Virus record (IMG/VR): IMGVR_UViG_3300007640_000203
Location: 1 to 25,954 of that record
DNA from: a virus
Reading direction: 5' to 3' (one strand)
DNA: 25,954 bases
The position numbers were made by a program, and so were the translations under genes. Shown here in pieces: positions 12,497-21,930 of the stretch. The notes under the pieces were generated by a model, which saw only the letters and a list, made by a program, of their open reading frames with translations, was not told the origin of the DNA and did no database searches. The first letter of the stretch is position 1. Every line of letters starts with the position of its first letter.

Positions 12497-15425
12497 CGTA
12501 CAAATTGAAATATTAGACCCTGACAATAATATTGAGGGTGTTTTAGATGTAGGTAATTCTAAGAACTTTTCTATGTCTTTGACTACTTCAATAGCAGATA
12601 TTAAAGACATTTCTACGCGTTCTGGTAGCTTTTCTACTTCTTTTAAAGTACCTAGTACAAAAGACAACGACAATCTGTTAGACCACATCTATTTAAGCCA
12701 ACACAAAAACTATAAAGACTTTGACGCAGAAAAAGATTGTAGAATAAGAGTTAACGGTATTAATATTGAAAAAGGCAAACTACAAATAACTAGAATAGCT
12801 AGAGAGGGTAGAGATGGTAATTCGTATTCTTTAAAATTCTTTGGTAATAATATGGATTGGGTTCTTAATATGAAAGAGAAAACAACTCAAGACTTACCAT
12901 ACTTAGATAATACATTTACTTATGACAGTACAAGCGTAGAGGCTTCTTGGCAAGATAGTGGAGCAAATCAACAACCATTATATGCTTTAATAAATAGAGG
13001 GCAAAAAACAACATTAGGAGCTTATAACGTATTAGATTTAAGACCTGACTACTATGTAATAGACTATCTTAATAATGCTTTTAAATCTGTTGGTTATAAT
13101 TTTGAAAGCACGTTTTTCAACACAACAGCTAACAAGAAGTTAATAATACCTTTCTTTGGTAAGAACTTTAGAGATTATGATAGGTCAGTTTCAAATACAG
13201 CGATAGTTAAGCTAGATACATCTGCTACAAACTTTGATAATACATTTACTACTGCTGCTGGTACTTTTAATGATGTAATAAGATTCGATGCGTTGACCGT
13301 TTCAGAAATGGAAGACCAACGTATGAACTATCAAGCTACATCTTTTAGTTCTCACGCTGCCTCAACTGGTGGTGGGATAACAATAACAAATGCTTCGATA
13401 GATACAAGTTTTAGCGACACTCCAGCACCTTTAAAAGATGATAGCAGTAACTATGCTTCAAATCAATATGTAGTGCCTTACAACAATAAATATAGAGTTA
13501 AGGCTATAATTGACGCTGTATTAACAGAAGACCAAACAAAAGCCTTTTTAAACCCTCAATTAAACCACTATATAAAACTAACTAGAGGTGGTAATGTTTC
13601 TAAGTTTCCAATGGTTGCTCAAAGTCAAGGAACAGAAGTAATAACTAATGTAAGTTCAAATAGGCAAAAAAGAACATTTACAAGAGAAGTTGCATCTTCT
13701 TGGTTTTCTGCTCAAGCTGGAGATATACTAGAGATAGGATATGAATTTTATGTAAATAAAGGTCAAGGTACTTGGTCTTCTGATGATTACTACTTTAAAC
13801 TAGAACACAACCCAACTATAATAACATACGAACCTTATCCTTATTTAGATGAAGGAGATACTTTTAATTGGGCTACTGTTTCAGATGACAACATAAGCGT
13901 ATTAGATATTGTATTAGATATTGGTAGATTATTTCATATTTACTGGGAAACAAACACAGCAACTAAAACAGTTTCAGCAGAGCCTAGAGATGATTATTAT
14001 AACGAAATATCAACAGCAACTAACGAAACAGATAGAGTTGACCCATCAAAGCAATTTGAGATAACATATAATTCCAGTGCTTACAAAAGAAACCAAGTAT
14101 TCAGATACAAAGAAGATGATAAAGATGGTTATTTAGTAGCACGAAACAAAGAAGCTGCAACAGAATGGTGTTCTTATGAGCATAGTTTTCCTAGTAAATT
14201 CGTTGAGGGAACAACATCTGTAGAAACAAAAGTATTAAGTGCTACATATACTTTAGAAGATATTTATTGTGGTGGTGGTATTGCTCCAATATTGGCTCGT
14301 TTTTGGGTAGATGAAACAAACCTTAAAAACATTTATGAAAGTGAAGCGTTAGCACCTAGAATACTTTATTTTAGATATACTGCTCAATTTGATATAGATG
14401 GAAACTTTAGAGATTTTCAATGGCGTACAGAATCAACAACTAGAAAGTCTATACCTTATGCTTTACCTTTTCCAGTATATGACGAGGGACAATTATTAGC
14501 AACAGTACCAAACGAATTAACATTTAAAGAAGTTCAAGGAGATGATGGTTTATGGTATGATAACTACCGATTAACAGCAGCAGAAATAAGAGATGGTAAA
14601 AGCCTTGCTTTATATTTAAGAACTGATTTAGTTGACTATAAAAACATAGACTTTAAGAAGATTTATTACTTCGATAATCGCTACCCAGACATTGAGGGTT
14701 ATTGGAGATTGATAAGAGTATCTAATTTTAAACCAACATCTAATGAGATTAGTGTTAAGCACGAATTTACACAAGCTAGAAACTTTGAAGCTGAAGCGAC
14801 AACACCAGACCTTACAGATGAAGTTGAAAGTGGTTTAGACAACAACAACACTCAAACTTATAGACAACAACCACCTAATACTGGAATAAATACTGGAGAA
14901 TCAACCTCTGGTGGGCGTCAATCTCATAGTACTGGATTTGATAATAACATAAAAGATTCTTCAAACATAGCTTTTGGGAATGGATTGAGTACAGATGGAA
15001 CAGGTGTTTTAAGAATGGGTATTAACAACCTAGACGTAAGCACAGATTTATTTCAATTAGGAACTGGAACGCCCGACAATCCATTTAGTATTTTAAGAGT
15101 TGACCAAAGCGGAAACACTTATTTTAATGGTGAGTTAGTAGTTAATGGAGATGTTTACGTAGATGTAACTACTGATTATACAATGAATGGAACAGAAAAA
15201 GGTATTTATTTAGATTCTAGTAGCGGTGGGTTTACATTAACACTTCCACCTTCTCCAAGTAATGACTATCAATGTAAGATTATAGATTCTACTGGTAGTT
15301 GTGGTGGTAATAATGTAACTGTTGACGGGAATGGATATAACATAAACGGAGGCTTATCGGGTACAATAAGTTCTGACTATGAAAGTTGGAATGTAATTTT
15401 TAACGGAACACAATATAATATATGA
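12489..15425 (+). CDS. Large tail-tip hub / fibre-like protein, TTG start
   Basis: A 978-aa protein. The N-terminal section (STRSGSFSTSFKVPST, residues about 42-57, then RVNGINIEKGKLQITRI) resembles the start of tail-associated proteins of Bacteroidota phages. The middle is large and beta-rich (WATVSDDNISVLDIVLDIGR). The C-terminal ~150 residues are Gly/Asn/Thr-rich (LRVDQSGNTYFNGELVVNGD, FTLTLPPSPSNDYQCKI), a tail-fibre style domain. It may bind the host surface. Translation must begin at the TTG at 12489, which gives the same 8-base overlap geometry as ATG junctions elsewhere. It ends with an ATGA overlap. Confidence 0.65.
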   Translation: MDNVQIEILDPDNNIEGVLDVGNSKNFSMSLTTSIADIKDISTRSGSFSTSFKVPSTKDNDNLLDHIYLSQHKNYKDFDAEKDCRIRVNGINIEKGKLQITRIAREGRDGNSYSLKFFGNNMDWVLNMKEKTTQDLPYLDNTFTYDSTSVEASWQDSGANQQPLYALINRGQKTTLGAYNVLDLRPDYYVIDYLNNAFKSVGYNFESTFFNTTANKKLIIPFFGKNFRDYDRSVSNTAIVKLDTSATNFDNTFTTAAGTFNDVIRFDALTVSEMEDQRMNYQATSFSSHAASTGGGITITNASIDTSFSDTPAPLKDDSSNYASNQYVVPYNNKYRVKAIIDAVLTEDQTKAFLNPQLNHYIKLTRGGNVSKFPMVAQSQGTEVITNVSSNRQKRTFTREVASSWFSAQAGDILEIGYEFYVNKGQGTWSSDDYYFKLEHNPTIITYEPYPYLDEGDTFNWATVSDDNISVLDIVLDIGRLFHIYWETNTATKTVSAEPRDDYYNEISTATNETDRVDPSKQFEITYNSSAYKRNQVFRYKEDDKDGYLVARNKEAATEWCSYEHSFPSKFVEGTTSVETKVLSATYTLEDIYCGGGIAPILARFWVDETNLKNIYESEALAPRILYFRYTAQFDIDGNFRDFQWRTESTTRKSIPYALPFPVYDEGQLLATVPNELTFKEVQGDDGLWYDNYRLTAAEIRDGKSLALYLRTDLVDYKNIDFKKIYYFDNRYPDIEGYWRLIRVSNFKPTSNEISVKHEFTQARNFEAEATTPDLTDEVESGLDNNNTQTYRQQPPNTGINTGESTSGGRQSHSTGFDNNIKDSSNIAFGNGLSTDGTGVLRMGINNLDVSTDLFQLGTGTPDNPFSILRVDQSGNTYFNGELVVNGDVYVDVTTDYTMNGTEKGIYLDSSSGGFTLTLPPSPSNDYQCKIIDSTGSCGGNNVTVDGNGYNINGGLSGTISSDYESWNVIFNGTQYNI

Positions 15426-16204
15426 CTTTTATACCTAATATAGAATACGACATTAAACAAGCAATAGATGTTATTTATAGCACCTATGGAGATACTGTTA
15501 GTGTTAGTGAGAAAAAGAAAAACCTTTTAAAATTTGGTTCAAGAACAACAGTTGGTACAGGGTGGGAAACCTTAATGACAACACAAGGTTCTGAAACAGC
15601 AGAAACACTATTATCTACAAATGGAATAACAACAGTAGTTTCTAGTAGTGGTAGTGATACAAGTACAATAAAATATGAGTATCACACAATAGCTGGAGAT
15701 TCCGCTACATTCGGAGTAAGTACAGATGTAACATTAACAGGAACAACACCAGTAACACTACCAACAGCAGCAGCGAGAGTAAGTAGAGCCTATAATTCAG
15801 ATGGAACAGCCTTAGTAGGTAATATTTATTTCTACGAAGGTGGTACAAGAACAGATGCTAATACTCACGCAGTTATTCCAGCAGGAGAACAACAAACACA
15901 AAAGGCTCAAACAACCATTAGTTCAACTGATTATTGGATAGTAACTAATATAACATTATCAGTATTATCAAAAACAAGTGCTTATGCAGAAGGTAGATTA
16001 GAGGCTAAACCAATAGGGACAAGTTATTGGCGTCCAATATCTCAAAACTTCTCTTGTAAAGATTCGAGTGGAACGGTAGAACTATCAAAAAAACCATATA
16101 TAATAGTACCTAAAAACTATGATGTTAGATTGGTCGTAAAAACAAATGCTGCTAGTGTAAGTGTTGCTGGTGGGTTTAATGGATATTTAGCAAAAGTAAT
16201 ATAA
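15422..16204 (+). CDS. Virion structural protein of the KFG...TP-V type
   Basis: A 260-aa protein. KKKNLLKFGSRTTVGTGWET (about 32-51), ITTVVSSSGSDTST and DVTLTGTTPVTLPTAAARVS match a domain often found in virion proteins of marine phages (typically KFGxN..V.T..ETvW, then VSSSS.ND, then v.L.GTtpV). Its function in those phages is not established. The rest is beta-rich without membrane segments. It lies between the fibre-like gene and the tape measure gene, so a tail-tip or appendage position is likely. Confidence 0.6.
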   Translation: MTFIPNIEYDIKQAIDVIYSTYGDTVSVSEKKKNLLKFGSRTTVGTGWETLMTTQGSETAETLLSTNGITTVVSSSGSDTSTIKYEYHTIAGDSATFGVSTDVTLTGTTPVTLPTAAARVSRAYNSDGTALVGNIYFYEGGTRTDANTHAVIPAGEQQTQKAQTTISSTDYWIVTNITLSVLSKTSAYAEGRLEAKPIGTSYWRPISQNFSCKDSSGTVELSKKPYIIVPKNYDVRLVVKTNAASVSVAGGFNGYLAKVI

Positions 16205-19141
16205 ATGGCAACAACAAAGACATTAGCGTTAAAGATAGATGTACAAGGAGAAGAGCAGTTAAAACAGTTACAATATAATTTTGACAATTCTAGACGTGCT
16301 TTACAGACTTTAAACAAAGCAGAAAAAGCGGGTATAATTACAGCTAAACAAGCAAACGCTGAAAGGGCTAGATTAAACGTACAGTTAAAAGCAAATAGAA
16401 ACGCTTTAACAGACCAACAAAACGCCATACTAAGAAACAATGACGCTTTAAAAAAGAATAGTGGATTTGTTGCTGGTGTTAAGAAGGGAGTAGGTCAATG
16501 GGCTACTTCGATGATTGGTGTAACTGCTGCTATCGCTATAGGGACTAGGGTTATTGGTAATATGGTTAGTGTTGTAACCGATTTTAGTAAATCAACATCG
16601 ACATTAGCTGCTGTATTAGGTAAATCAAAAGAAGAAATAAGAGATTTATCAACACAGGCAAAACAATTAGGAGCAACAACAGCGTTTACAGCATCACAAG
16701 TTGTTGAGCTTCAAACTGAATTTGCAAAATTAGGTTTCCCAACTGGAGATATAAAGAATATGACAGCATCAACATTAGATGCTGCTGCTGCACTTGGTTC
16801 TGATTTAGGGGAACAAGCAGCTTTAACTGGAGCTGTATTAAAAGGTTTTGGATTAGATTCAACAGAAGCAGCTAGAGTTAATGATGTATTAGCTAAATCT
16901 GCTAGTAGTTCTGCATTAGATTTTAGTAAATTAAGTACAGCCTTGCCAATAGTAGGTGCAACAGCTAAAACTGCTGGTGTTGATTTAGAAAGAACAACAG
17001 CTTTATTAGGTACTTTATCAGATAGGGGTATTGACGCTAGTACTTCTGCTACTTCATTAAGAAATATATTCTTAGAATTAAGTAAGAAAGGATTGACTTT
17101 CGAGGAAGCAATGGCTAAGATAAACGGGGCAGCAGATAAAAACGCTGTTGCTATGGATTTATTCGGTAAAAGAAGTGCTACTGCTGGTATTATTATAGCT
17201 GAAGCTGGTATTAGTATTGATAAACTAGAGGGAACACTAAATAATGCGGAAGGAGCAGCAAAAGCAATGGCTGACACAATGCTTGATAATTTAGCTGGAG
17301 ATATTACAAAAGCAGAATCAGCTTGGGAAGGATTTATACTTTCTTTGGAAGATGGCGAGGGTGCTTTTAGTCAAGTTTCTAGGTCATTTACACAAGGGTT
17401 TACTTCTATATTAGGACAGTTAACAAAGATGAATGAGGGCGACTGGTTTGGGGTTGGCATGGAATCGTTAAGACAAATTAATCCTGAATTAGAAAACTTT
17501 ATTGAAGTAACCGATAGAGCAACAGGAGAAACAAGAAAACTAAGTATAACTCAAGAAGATTTACTCGTAGCATCTGAAAAGAACGCTGAAATATTTGGAG
17601 CTTTAAACGAGGCTTATAAAAACAAAACAATAAGTGCTGAAAAATACGCTGCTGGTGTAAAAGAATTGGTTGGTGGATATGATGGTTTAACAGATTCAGA
17701 GAGAAAATTTAGAGATGATATTGCTGGGTTAGTAGAAGACTTAAAACGTGGTGAAATAAGTTTAGAGCAGTTTCAGGAAAGTGTTGAAAAAACAAGAGAA
17801 CAAAGAATTGCACTTGGTAGAAAAAAGATGGCTGAAGAAGTTAAGCAACGAAACGCAGAAAGAAAGGCAGCCGAAAACCAAGCGTTAAATGAAAAGTTGG
17901 CAGCAGATAACGCAGCAGCGGAAGAAGAAGAAAAAGCAAACGAGAAACGAGAAAAAGCAGCAGTAGCTTCGGCTAAAAGAATAGCAGACGCCAAACGTAA
18001 AGAAGAAGAAAAAGCCTTTGAAGATAAAAAGAAAAGAGAAATAGATGCTCAAAAACAATTAGAACAACTAGCAATACAATCTATTGAAGATGATAGAACA
18101 AGAGAAAAACTCGCTTTAGCTGCTAAGTTTGATGATAAAATTGCAGCAATAAAACAAGATAGTGAGGCTGAAAAAACATTAGTATTAGCAATAGAAGAAC
18201 AAAAAAGGACAGCACTAAATGAACAGGATGCTAAGTTTAAAGAAGAAGATAAGGCAAAACAGCAATTAGAGAGAGCTTTAAAATTGGAAAATGCTTTGAT
18301 GCAGGCAGAGGAAGATTTAGCACAACAAAATATAATATTAGAACAACAAAGACAATTACAGTTAGAAAATGATAAGTTAACTAGTGCTGAACGTGAAAGA
18401 ATAAATTTAGAATTTAATCAACGTATTGCGGAAAACACAAAAAACTTAGAAAAAGAAAAACAGAAAGCGGTAGTGGCAACAGCTAATATTGCTATAGGCG
18501 CTTTAGATGCAGCTTCAGCATTTGCAGCAGAGGGTTCTGATTCACAAAAAGCCTTAGCTTCAGCAGCAGCTTTAATTAGTACTTATCTAGCAGCACAACA
18601 AGCGTATCAATCACAGATGGCTATATTTACTCCTGACGCACCAATTAGAGCAACCGTAGCAGCTGGTGTAGCTGTTGCACAAGGTTTAGCTAGAGTTAAA
18701 GCAATAAACGCTGTAAAAGCTGCAAAAGGAATGTATTTAGAAGATGGTGGAATGATTAACGGAGCATCACACGCAAACGGTGGAGTGCCTTTTACAGTAG
18801 ATGGTAGAACTGGATTTGAAGCAGAAGGTGGAGAGGCTATAATTAATAAACGTAGTACAGCGTTATTTAAACCTTTATTAAGTCAAATCAATCAAGCTGG
18901 TGGTGGTGTTGCTTTTGCTAAAGGTGGTTTAGTAAGTAAGTTTCAAAACGGTGGATTAAGTCCTAGTAACGTGGGGGTAACTTCAGCACAGCAAGGATTT
19001 AATCAAGGAATAATAGATATAGATGGATTATCACAGTCAATAAGCAACAACATCAATTCAATAGAAGTAGTAAATGTAGCTACAAATACAAGTCAAGTAG
19101 CAACAGAAGTAATTAACATACAAAACGAAGCAACATTTTGA
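16205..19141 (+). CDS. Tail tape measure protein
   Basis: A 978-aa protein. It has an N-terminal Lys/Gln/Asn-rich helix, a hydrophobic stretch around residues 100-125 (MIGVTAAIAIGTRVIGNMV), then the tape-measure core (KQLGATTAFTASQVVELQTE, LDFSKLSTALPIVGATAK, RGIDASTSATSLRNIF). A long Ala/Glu/Lys coiled coil follows at about 540-760, then a second hydrophobic region and a conserved C-terminal GGEAIINKRST segment. It sets tail length; at about 1.5 Å per residue this predicts a tail near 145 nm. No lytic domain is visible. The next gene starts at TTG inside its stop. Confidence 0.95.
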   Translation: MATTKTLALKIDVQGEEQLKQLQYNFDNSRRALQTLNKAEKAGIITAKQANAERARLNVQLKANRNALTDQQNAILRNNDALKKNSGFVAGVKKGVGQWATSMIGVTAAIAIGTRVIGNMVSVVTDFSKSTSTLAAVLGKSKEEIRDLSTQAKQLGATTAFTASQVVELQTEFAKLGFPTGDIKNMTASTLDAAAALGSDLGEQAALTGAVLKGFGLDSTEAARVNDVLAKSASSSALDFSKLSTALPIVGATAKTAGVDLERTTALLGTLSDRGIDASTSATSLRNIFLELSKKGLTFEEAMAKINGAADKNAVAMDLFGKRSATAGIIIAEAGISIDKLEGTLNNAEGAAKAMADTMLDNLAGDITKAESAWEGFILSLEDGEGAFSQVSRSFTQGFTSILGQLTKMNEGDWFGVGMESLRQINPELENFIEVTDRATGETRKLSITQEDLLVASEKNAEIFGALNEAYKNKTISAEKYAAGVKELVGGYDGLTDSERKFRDDIAGLVEDLKRGEISLEQFQESVEKTREQRIALGRKKMAEEVKQRNAERKAAENQALNEKLAADNAAAEEEEKANEKREKAAVASAKRIADAKRKEEEKAFEDKKKREIDAQKQLEQLAIQSIEDDRTREKLALAAKFDDKIAAIKQDSEAEKTLVLAIEEQKRTALNEQDAKFKEEDKAKQQLERALKLENALMQAEEDLAQQNIILEQQRQLQLENDKLTSAERERINLEFNQRIAENTKNLEKEKQKAVVATANIAIGALDAASAFAAEGSDSQKALASAAALISTYLAAQQAYQSQMAIFTPDAPIRATVAAGVAVAQGLARVKAINAVKAAKGMYLEDGGMINGASHANGGVPFTVDGRTGFEAEGGEAIINKRSTALFKPLLSQINQAGGGVAFAKGGLVSKFQNGGLSPSNVGVTSAQQGFNQGIIDIDGLSQSISNNINSIEVVNVATNTSQVATEVINIQNEATF

Positions 19142-19326
19142 TAGTAGATGAAGAAACAAAAAAGAACAGGCGAGATATATGTGAATTATGCCCACACAAA
19201 AGAGGAGATTTTAAATTATTCGGTATCACTTTCTTTAAGCGAGTATCACAATGCTCAATTTGTAAGTGTAGCCTATTGTTAAAAACTGCGTTAGAGGACG
19301 CTAAATGCCCTAAAGATAAATGGTAG
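19138..19326 (+). CDS. Small zinc-binding protein, TTG start
   Basis: A 62-aa protein with CELC at residues 15-18, CSICKC at 39-44 and C57, the spacing of a small zinc ribbon, ending CPKDKW. Small proteins of this kind occur in Bacteroidota phages near tail genes; their function is unknown. The frame has no internal methionine, so the start is the TTG at 19138, overlapping the tape-measure stop as TTGA. The end overlaps the next gene by 7 bases. Confidence 0.65.
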   Translation: MIVDEETKKNRRDICELCPHKRGDFKLFGITFFKRVSQCSICKCSLLLKTALEDAKCPKDKW

Positions 19327-19562
19327 CACCAAAACATAAAGCGATTAATTACATCGACCAACGGTCTATAATTGATGCTTACGAAGAACTTAATAAACTA
19401 AAACCTGATGCAGATAAAATAAGGTTTTTAATTGGTTTATTTAATGAGTTTCACAATAACGAGATGTTAACTTGGCGTTCATACAGTAGATGTATGGATT
19501 GCAAAAACGCTTTAAGAAAGTTTTTTAGATACGTAATAGAAGAATGGAAAAAGACATTATAA
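19320..19562 (+). CDS. Unknown 80-aa helical protein
   Basis: Starts with the ATG in ATGGTAG, overlapping the previous stop by 7 bases. The product is helical and basic, with a CMDC pair near residues 58-61. No family recognised. It may be a tail accessory or unrelated to the virion. Confidence 0.55.
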   Translation: MVAPKHKAINYIDQRSIIDAYEELNKLKPDADKIRFLIGLFNEFHNNEMLTWRSYSRCMDCKNALRKFFRYVIEEWKKTL

Positions 19563-19810
19563 AAGAATTACTAGAAAGTTATAAATTAGATGTTAATACC
19601 AAATTAGTTAACGCTGTTTATAATATGATGCAACTAGGTTTTGATGCTATGTGGTTGCGAAATATGACTATAATAAAAGACTTTGATGAACTTTACAAAA
19701 CAGATACTCCAGTAATGGAGATATACGGAGATTTAAGTATTAAGTATAAAGATTTATCAGTTAATCATATCCGTAAGATAATATCCGAAAGACGCTTATA
19801 CGAGATTTAA
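19544..19810 (+). CDS. Unknown 88-aa protein, possibly HTH-like
   Basis: Overlaps the previous gene by 19 bases. The C-terminal part (VMEIYGDLSIKYKDLSVNHI, then RKIISERRLYEI) reads like a helix-turn-helix in which DLSVNHIRKIISER would be the recognition helix, recalling Mor-like or sigma-like HTH segments. This is a resemblance only. The gene is last before a gap with a promoter-like element driving the head genes, a plausible place for a late regulator. Confidence 0.5.
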   Translation: MEKDIIKELLESYKLDVNTKLVNAVYNMMQLGFDAMWLRNMTIIKDFDELYKTDTPVMEIYGDLSIKYKDLSVNHIRKIISERRLYEI

Positions 19811-19811
19811 T

Positions 19812-19828
19812 TGCTTAAATAGTAAGCA
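19812..19828 (+). repeat. Short inverted repeat after the small-gene cluster
   Basis: TGCTTA (19812-19817) and TAAGCA (19823-19828) form a 6-bp stem with a 5-base loop one base after the preceding stop codon. No T-run follows, so it is a weak terminator candidate at best. Confidence 0.25.
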
Positions 19829-19849
19829 CAACAAAATATTATATTGCTT

Positions 19850-19857
19850 TAACTTTG
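19850..19857 (+). promoter_or_regulatory. Bacteroidota-type -7 element upstream of the head genes
   Basis: TAACTTTG is an exact TAnnTTTG match 20 bases before the protease/scaffold ATG, in a 67-base gap, the largest in the window. No TTG is present at the expected -33 spacing. It is preceded by ATATTGCTTTA, an 11-base string also present at 2013-2023 before the zinc-protein gene. Confidence 0.45.
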
Positions 19858-19877
19858 TATTATAAAATTTTATTTTT

Positions 19878-20891
19878 ATGATATTCAATAAAGCAGAAAA
19901 CAAAACCGAGATTAACATTAATGATGAAATCGGTTTCTGGGGGATTACCCATACTGACTTTACTAATCAATTAAATGGCGTTGAAGGAGATATTCAACTA
20001 AACATCGCTTCTTATGGTGGTGTTGTTTCTGACGCTTTTGCAATCTACAATTCTTTAAAATCTCACAAAGGGCGAGTAACAGCTAATATCTACGGAGATA
20101 GTGCAAGTTCAGCTACATTAATTGCTATGGCAGCAGACGAGATTAGAATTGCAGATAATGTAATGTTTTTAATTCATAATGTTTGGGGCGGAGTAACTGG
20201 AGAAGCAGACGATTTAAGAAAGGCAGCTGACAATATGGATAAAGTAAATGACAACATTATAGAAGCATATAAAAAGAAAACAGGGTTAAACAAAAACACT
20301 ATTAAATCTTTAATGAATAAAGGAGATTGGATGACAGCAAAAGAAGCTAAGTCTAATGGTTTTGTTGATTCTATTGTTCAAGCAGAAGATGTATTTAATA
20401 GAAGTGAATCAGTATTAATGAATTGTGCTAATGAAGAAATGAAAAAAGCACTATTAGAAAAAGTAAACACAATTAATAATAAAAATCAATTTCAAATGAC
20501 AGAAGACAACAAAAGTTGGTTTCAAGAGCAATTTGATAACTTGAAAAACTCTTTTAAAACTGAAGAGCCAAAAGTTGAAGAAGTTGTTGAAACTAAAGAA
20601 GAAACTATTTCTAAAGAAGAAGTTTCTGAAATGTTAAATTCAGTTAAAGAAGAAATTTCTAATGTTAAAGCTACTAACGAAACAATCGTTAATGCTAAAG
20701 ATGAAGAAATAGCTAAACTTAAAGCTGAATTAGAAAAGAAAAATGCTAACCCAACAGAGGTAAAAGCAGAAAGTAAAAACCCAGAAGAGGACACTAAAAA
20801 AGAAGTAGAATCTTGTTCAGGTATTGCAAAAATATTTGTAAACAGAATGAACAGAAAATATGGGTCAGTAATTAATTTTAAAACTAAATAA
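19878..20891 (+). CDS. Head maturation protease (ClpP/S49-like) fused to a scaffold domain
   Basis: A 337-aa protein. Residues 1-175 form a ClpP-like fold: NIASYGGVVSDAFAIYNSL (42-60), IYGDSASSATLIAMAADEI (71-89) with S77 as likely nucleophile, and MFLIHNVWGG with H100 as likely catalytic His. Residues about 207-313 are an acidic Glu/Lys coiled coil typical of capsid scaffolds, followed by a basic C-terminus (IFVNRMNRKYG) like capsid-binding ends of scaffolds. It should guide prohead assembly and then digest the scaffold. M207 (ATG at 20496, A-rich upstream region) sits exactly at the domain boundary and could start a separate 131-aa scaffold. The major capsid gene follows directly. Confidence 0.88.
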   Translation: MIFNKAENKTEININDEIGFWGITHTDFTNQLNGVEGDIQLNIASYGGVVSDAFAIYNSLKSHKGRVTANIYGDSASSATLIAMAADEIRIADNVMFLIHNVWGGVTGEADDLRKAADNMDKVNDNIIEAYKKKTGLNKNTIKSLMNKGDWMTAKEAKSNGFVDSIVQAEDVFNRSESVLMNCANEEMKKALLEKVNTINNKNQFQMTEDNKSWFQEQFDNLKNSFKTEEPKVEEVVETKEETISKEEVSEMLNSVKEEISNVKATNETIVNAKDEEIAKLKAELEKKNANPTEVKAESKNPEEDTKKEVESCSGIAKIFVNRMNRKYGSVINFKTK

Positions 20892-20893
20892 AA

Positions 20894-21925
20894 ATGGCAG
20901 AAGTATTACAATCAAATATTTCACATACTTACGCTGGTAAAGAAATAATTGATGAGTTGTTTTATCAACCTCAAGAGAATGTTCCAGCTTTAAGTGATTG
21001 GTATAGATTTATGCCAGTTGTAGGTGATAAGGTAAATTTATATTTACCAAATACATTAACAAAAGTATTAAGAAAGTACTCAACTTGTGGCTTTAGTGCT
21101 GCTGGTGGTACGGCTAACATTGATGACGTAGTGTTGTCAGTAGAAAAAGTAAAAGCAAATGTTGAAGAGTGTGTTGATACTTGGGATGATACAATCTTTG
21201 CTGAAACTATGAAAACTGGTGTTGATAGAGATAATTTATCAGGAACTTTAATTGATACTATCATTAGAACTCAATTAGTAAAAGGTTTACAATCAGATAT
21301 TCATAGAATTGCTTGGTTTGCTGATGCTAACGATGCTGATTCAGACTGGAATCAATTTGATGGATGGATTACAAACTTTGTAGATAACTCTGCAACTATC
21401 GGAGCTACTCGTTTTATTGATATGGATGGAACATCTTTTGAATCTTCTGATGCTCTTGCTTCAGGTGGTGCTTATGGATTGTTAAAGCAAATTTGGGAAG
21501 CTCAAACAGCTACTTTAAGAGCTTTACCAGCTATGGATAAAAAGTTCTACGTTACTAATACAGTATTAGATAACTACCGTAACACTTTAGAATCTCAATC
21601 TAACTCTTTAGGTCAAGCATTAATACAAGATGGAGTTGAAAGACTTTACTTTAGAGGTGTTGAATTGGTTGCTGTACCTGAATGGGACACTAACTTAGCT
21701 GATTCTACTAACCCTCACTATACTGGTTCAGGTCTTGGTATCGGTTCAAACTTAATTGTTTACGCTGCTAAAGATAACTTAGTATTTGGTTCGGATGTTT
21801 CAGATGGAGCTTCTCAATTAAAACTTAGATATTCTGACGATGACGATGAGCAAATGAAAGCTATATCTAAATTCAAATTAGGAGTACAGACAATTCACTA
21901 CGAATTGGTTTGTGTAGCATACTAA
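20894..21925 (+). CDS. Major capsid protein
   Basis: A 343-aa protein directly after the protease/scaffold gene, the standard place for an HK97-type capsid protein. It starts MAEVLQSNISHTYAGKEIID without an obvious long delta domain, and has long helical and beta sections (AYGLLKQIWEAQTATLRALP, KKFYVTNTVLDNYRNTLE, YFRGVELVAVPEWDTN) resembling the spine helix and loops of capsid proteins. The gene is closed by a strong hairpin terminator, consistent with very high expression. No capsid cross-linking motif could be identified by eye. Confidence 0.85.
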   Translation: MAEVLQSNISHTYAGKEIIDELFYQPQENVPALSDWYRFMPVVGDKVNLYLPNTLTKVLRKYSTCGFSAAGGTANIDDVVLSVEKVKANVEECVDTWDDTIFAETMKTGVDRDNLSGTLIDTIIRTQLVKGLQSDIHRIAWFADANDADSDWNQFDGWITNFVDNSATIGATRFIDMDGTSFESSDALASGGAYGLLKQIWEAQTATLRALPAMDKKFYVTNTVLDNYRNTLESQSNSLGQALIQDGVERLYFRGVELVAVPEWDTNLADSTNPHYTGSGLGIGSNLIVYAAKDNLVFGSDVSDGASQLKLRYSDDDDEQMKAISKFKLGVQTIHYELVCVAY

Positions 21926-21930
21926 ATTAA

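Noticed and set aside
12489-15425. Diversity-generating retroelement acting on the fibre-like C-terminus
   Set aside because: No reverse transcriptase gene or template repeat is present in the window and I saw no duplicated variable region.
16711-17277. 188-codon open frame on the minus strand inside the tape measure gene
   Set aside because: It is antisense to a clear tape-measure core; the Ala/Ser/Leu-rich product follows from the codon composition of the + strand gene.
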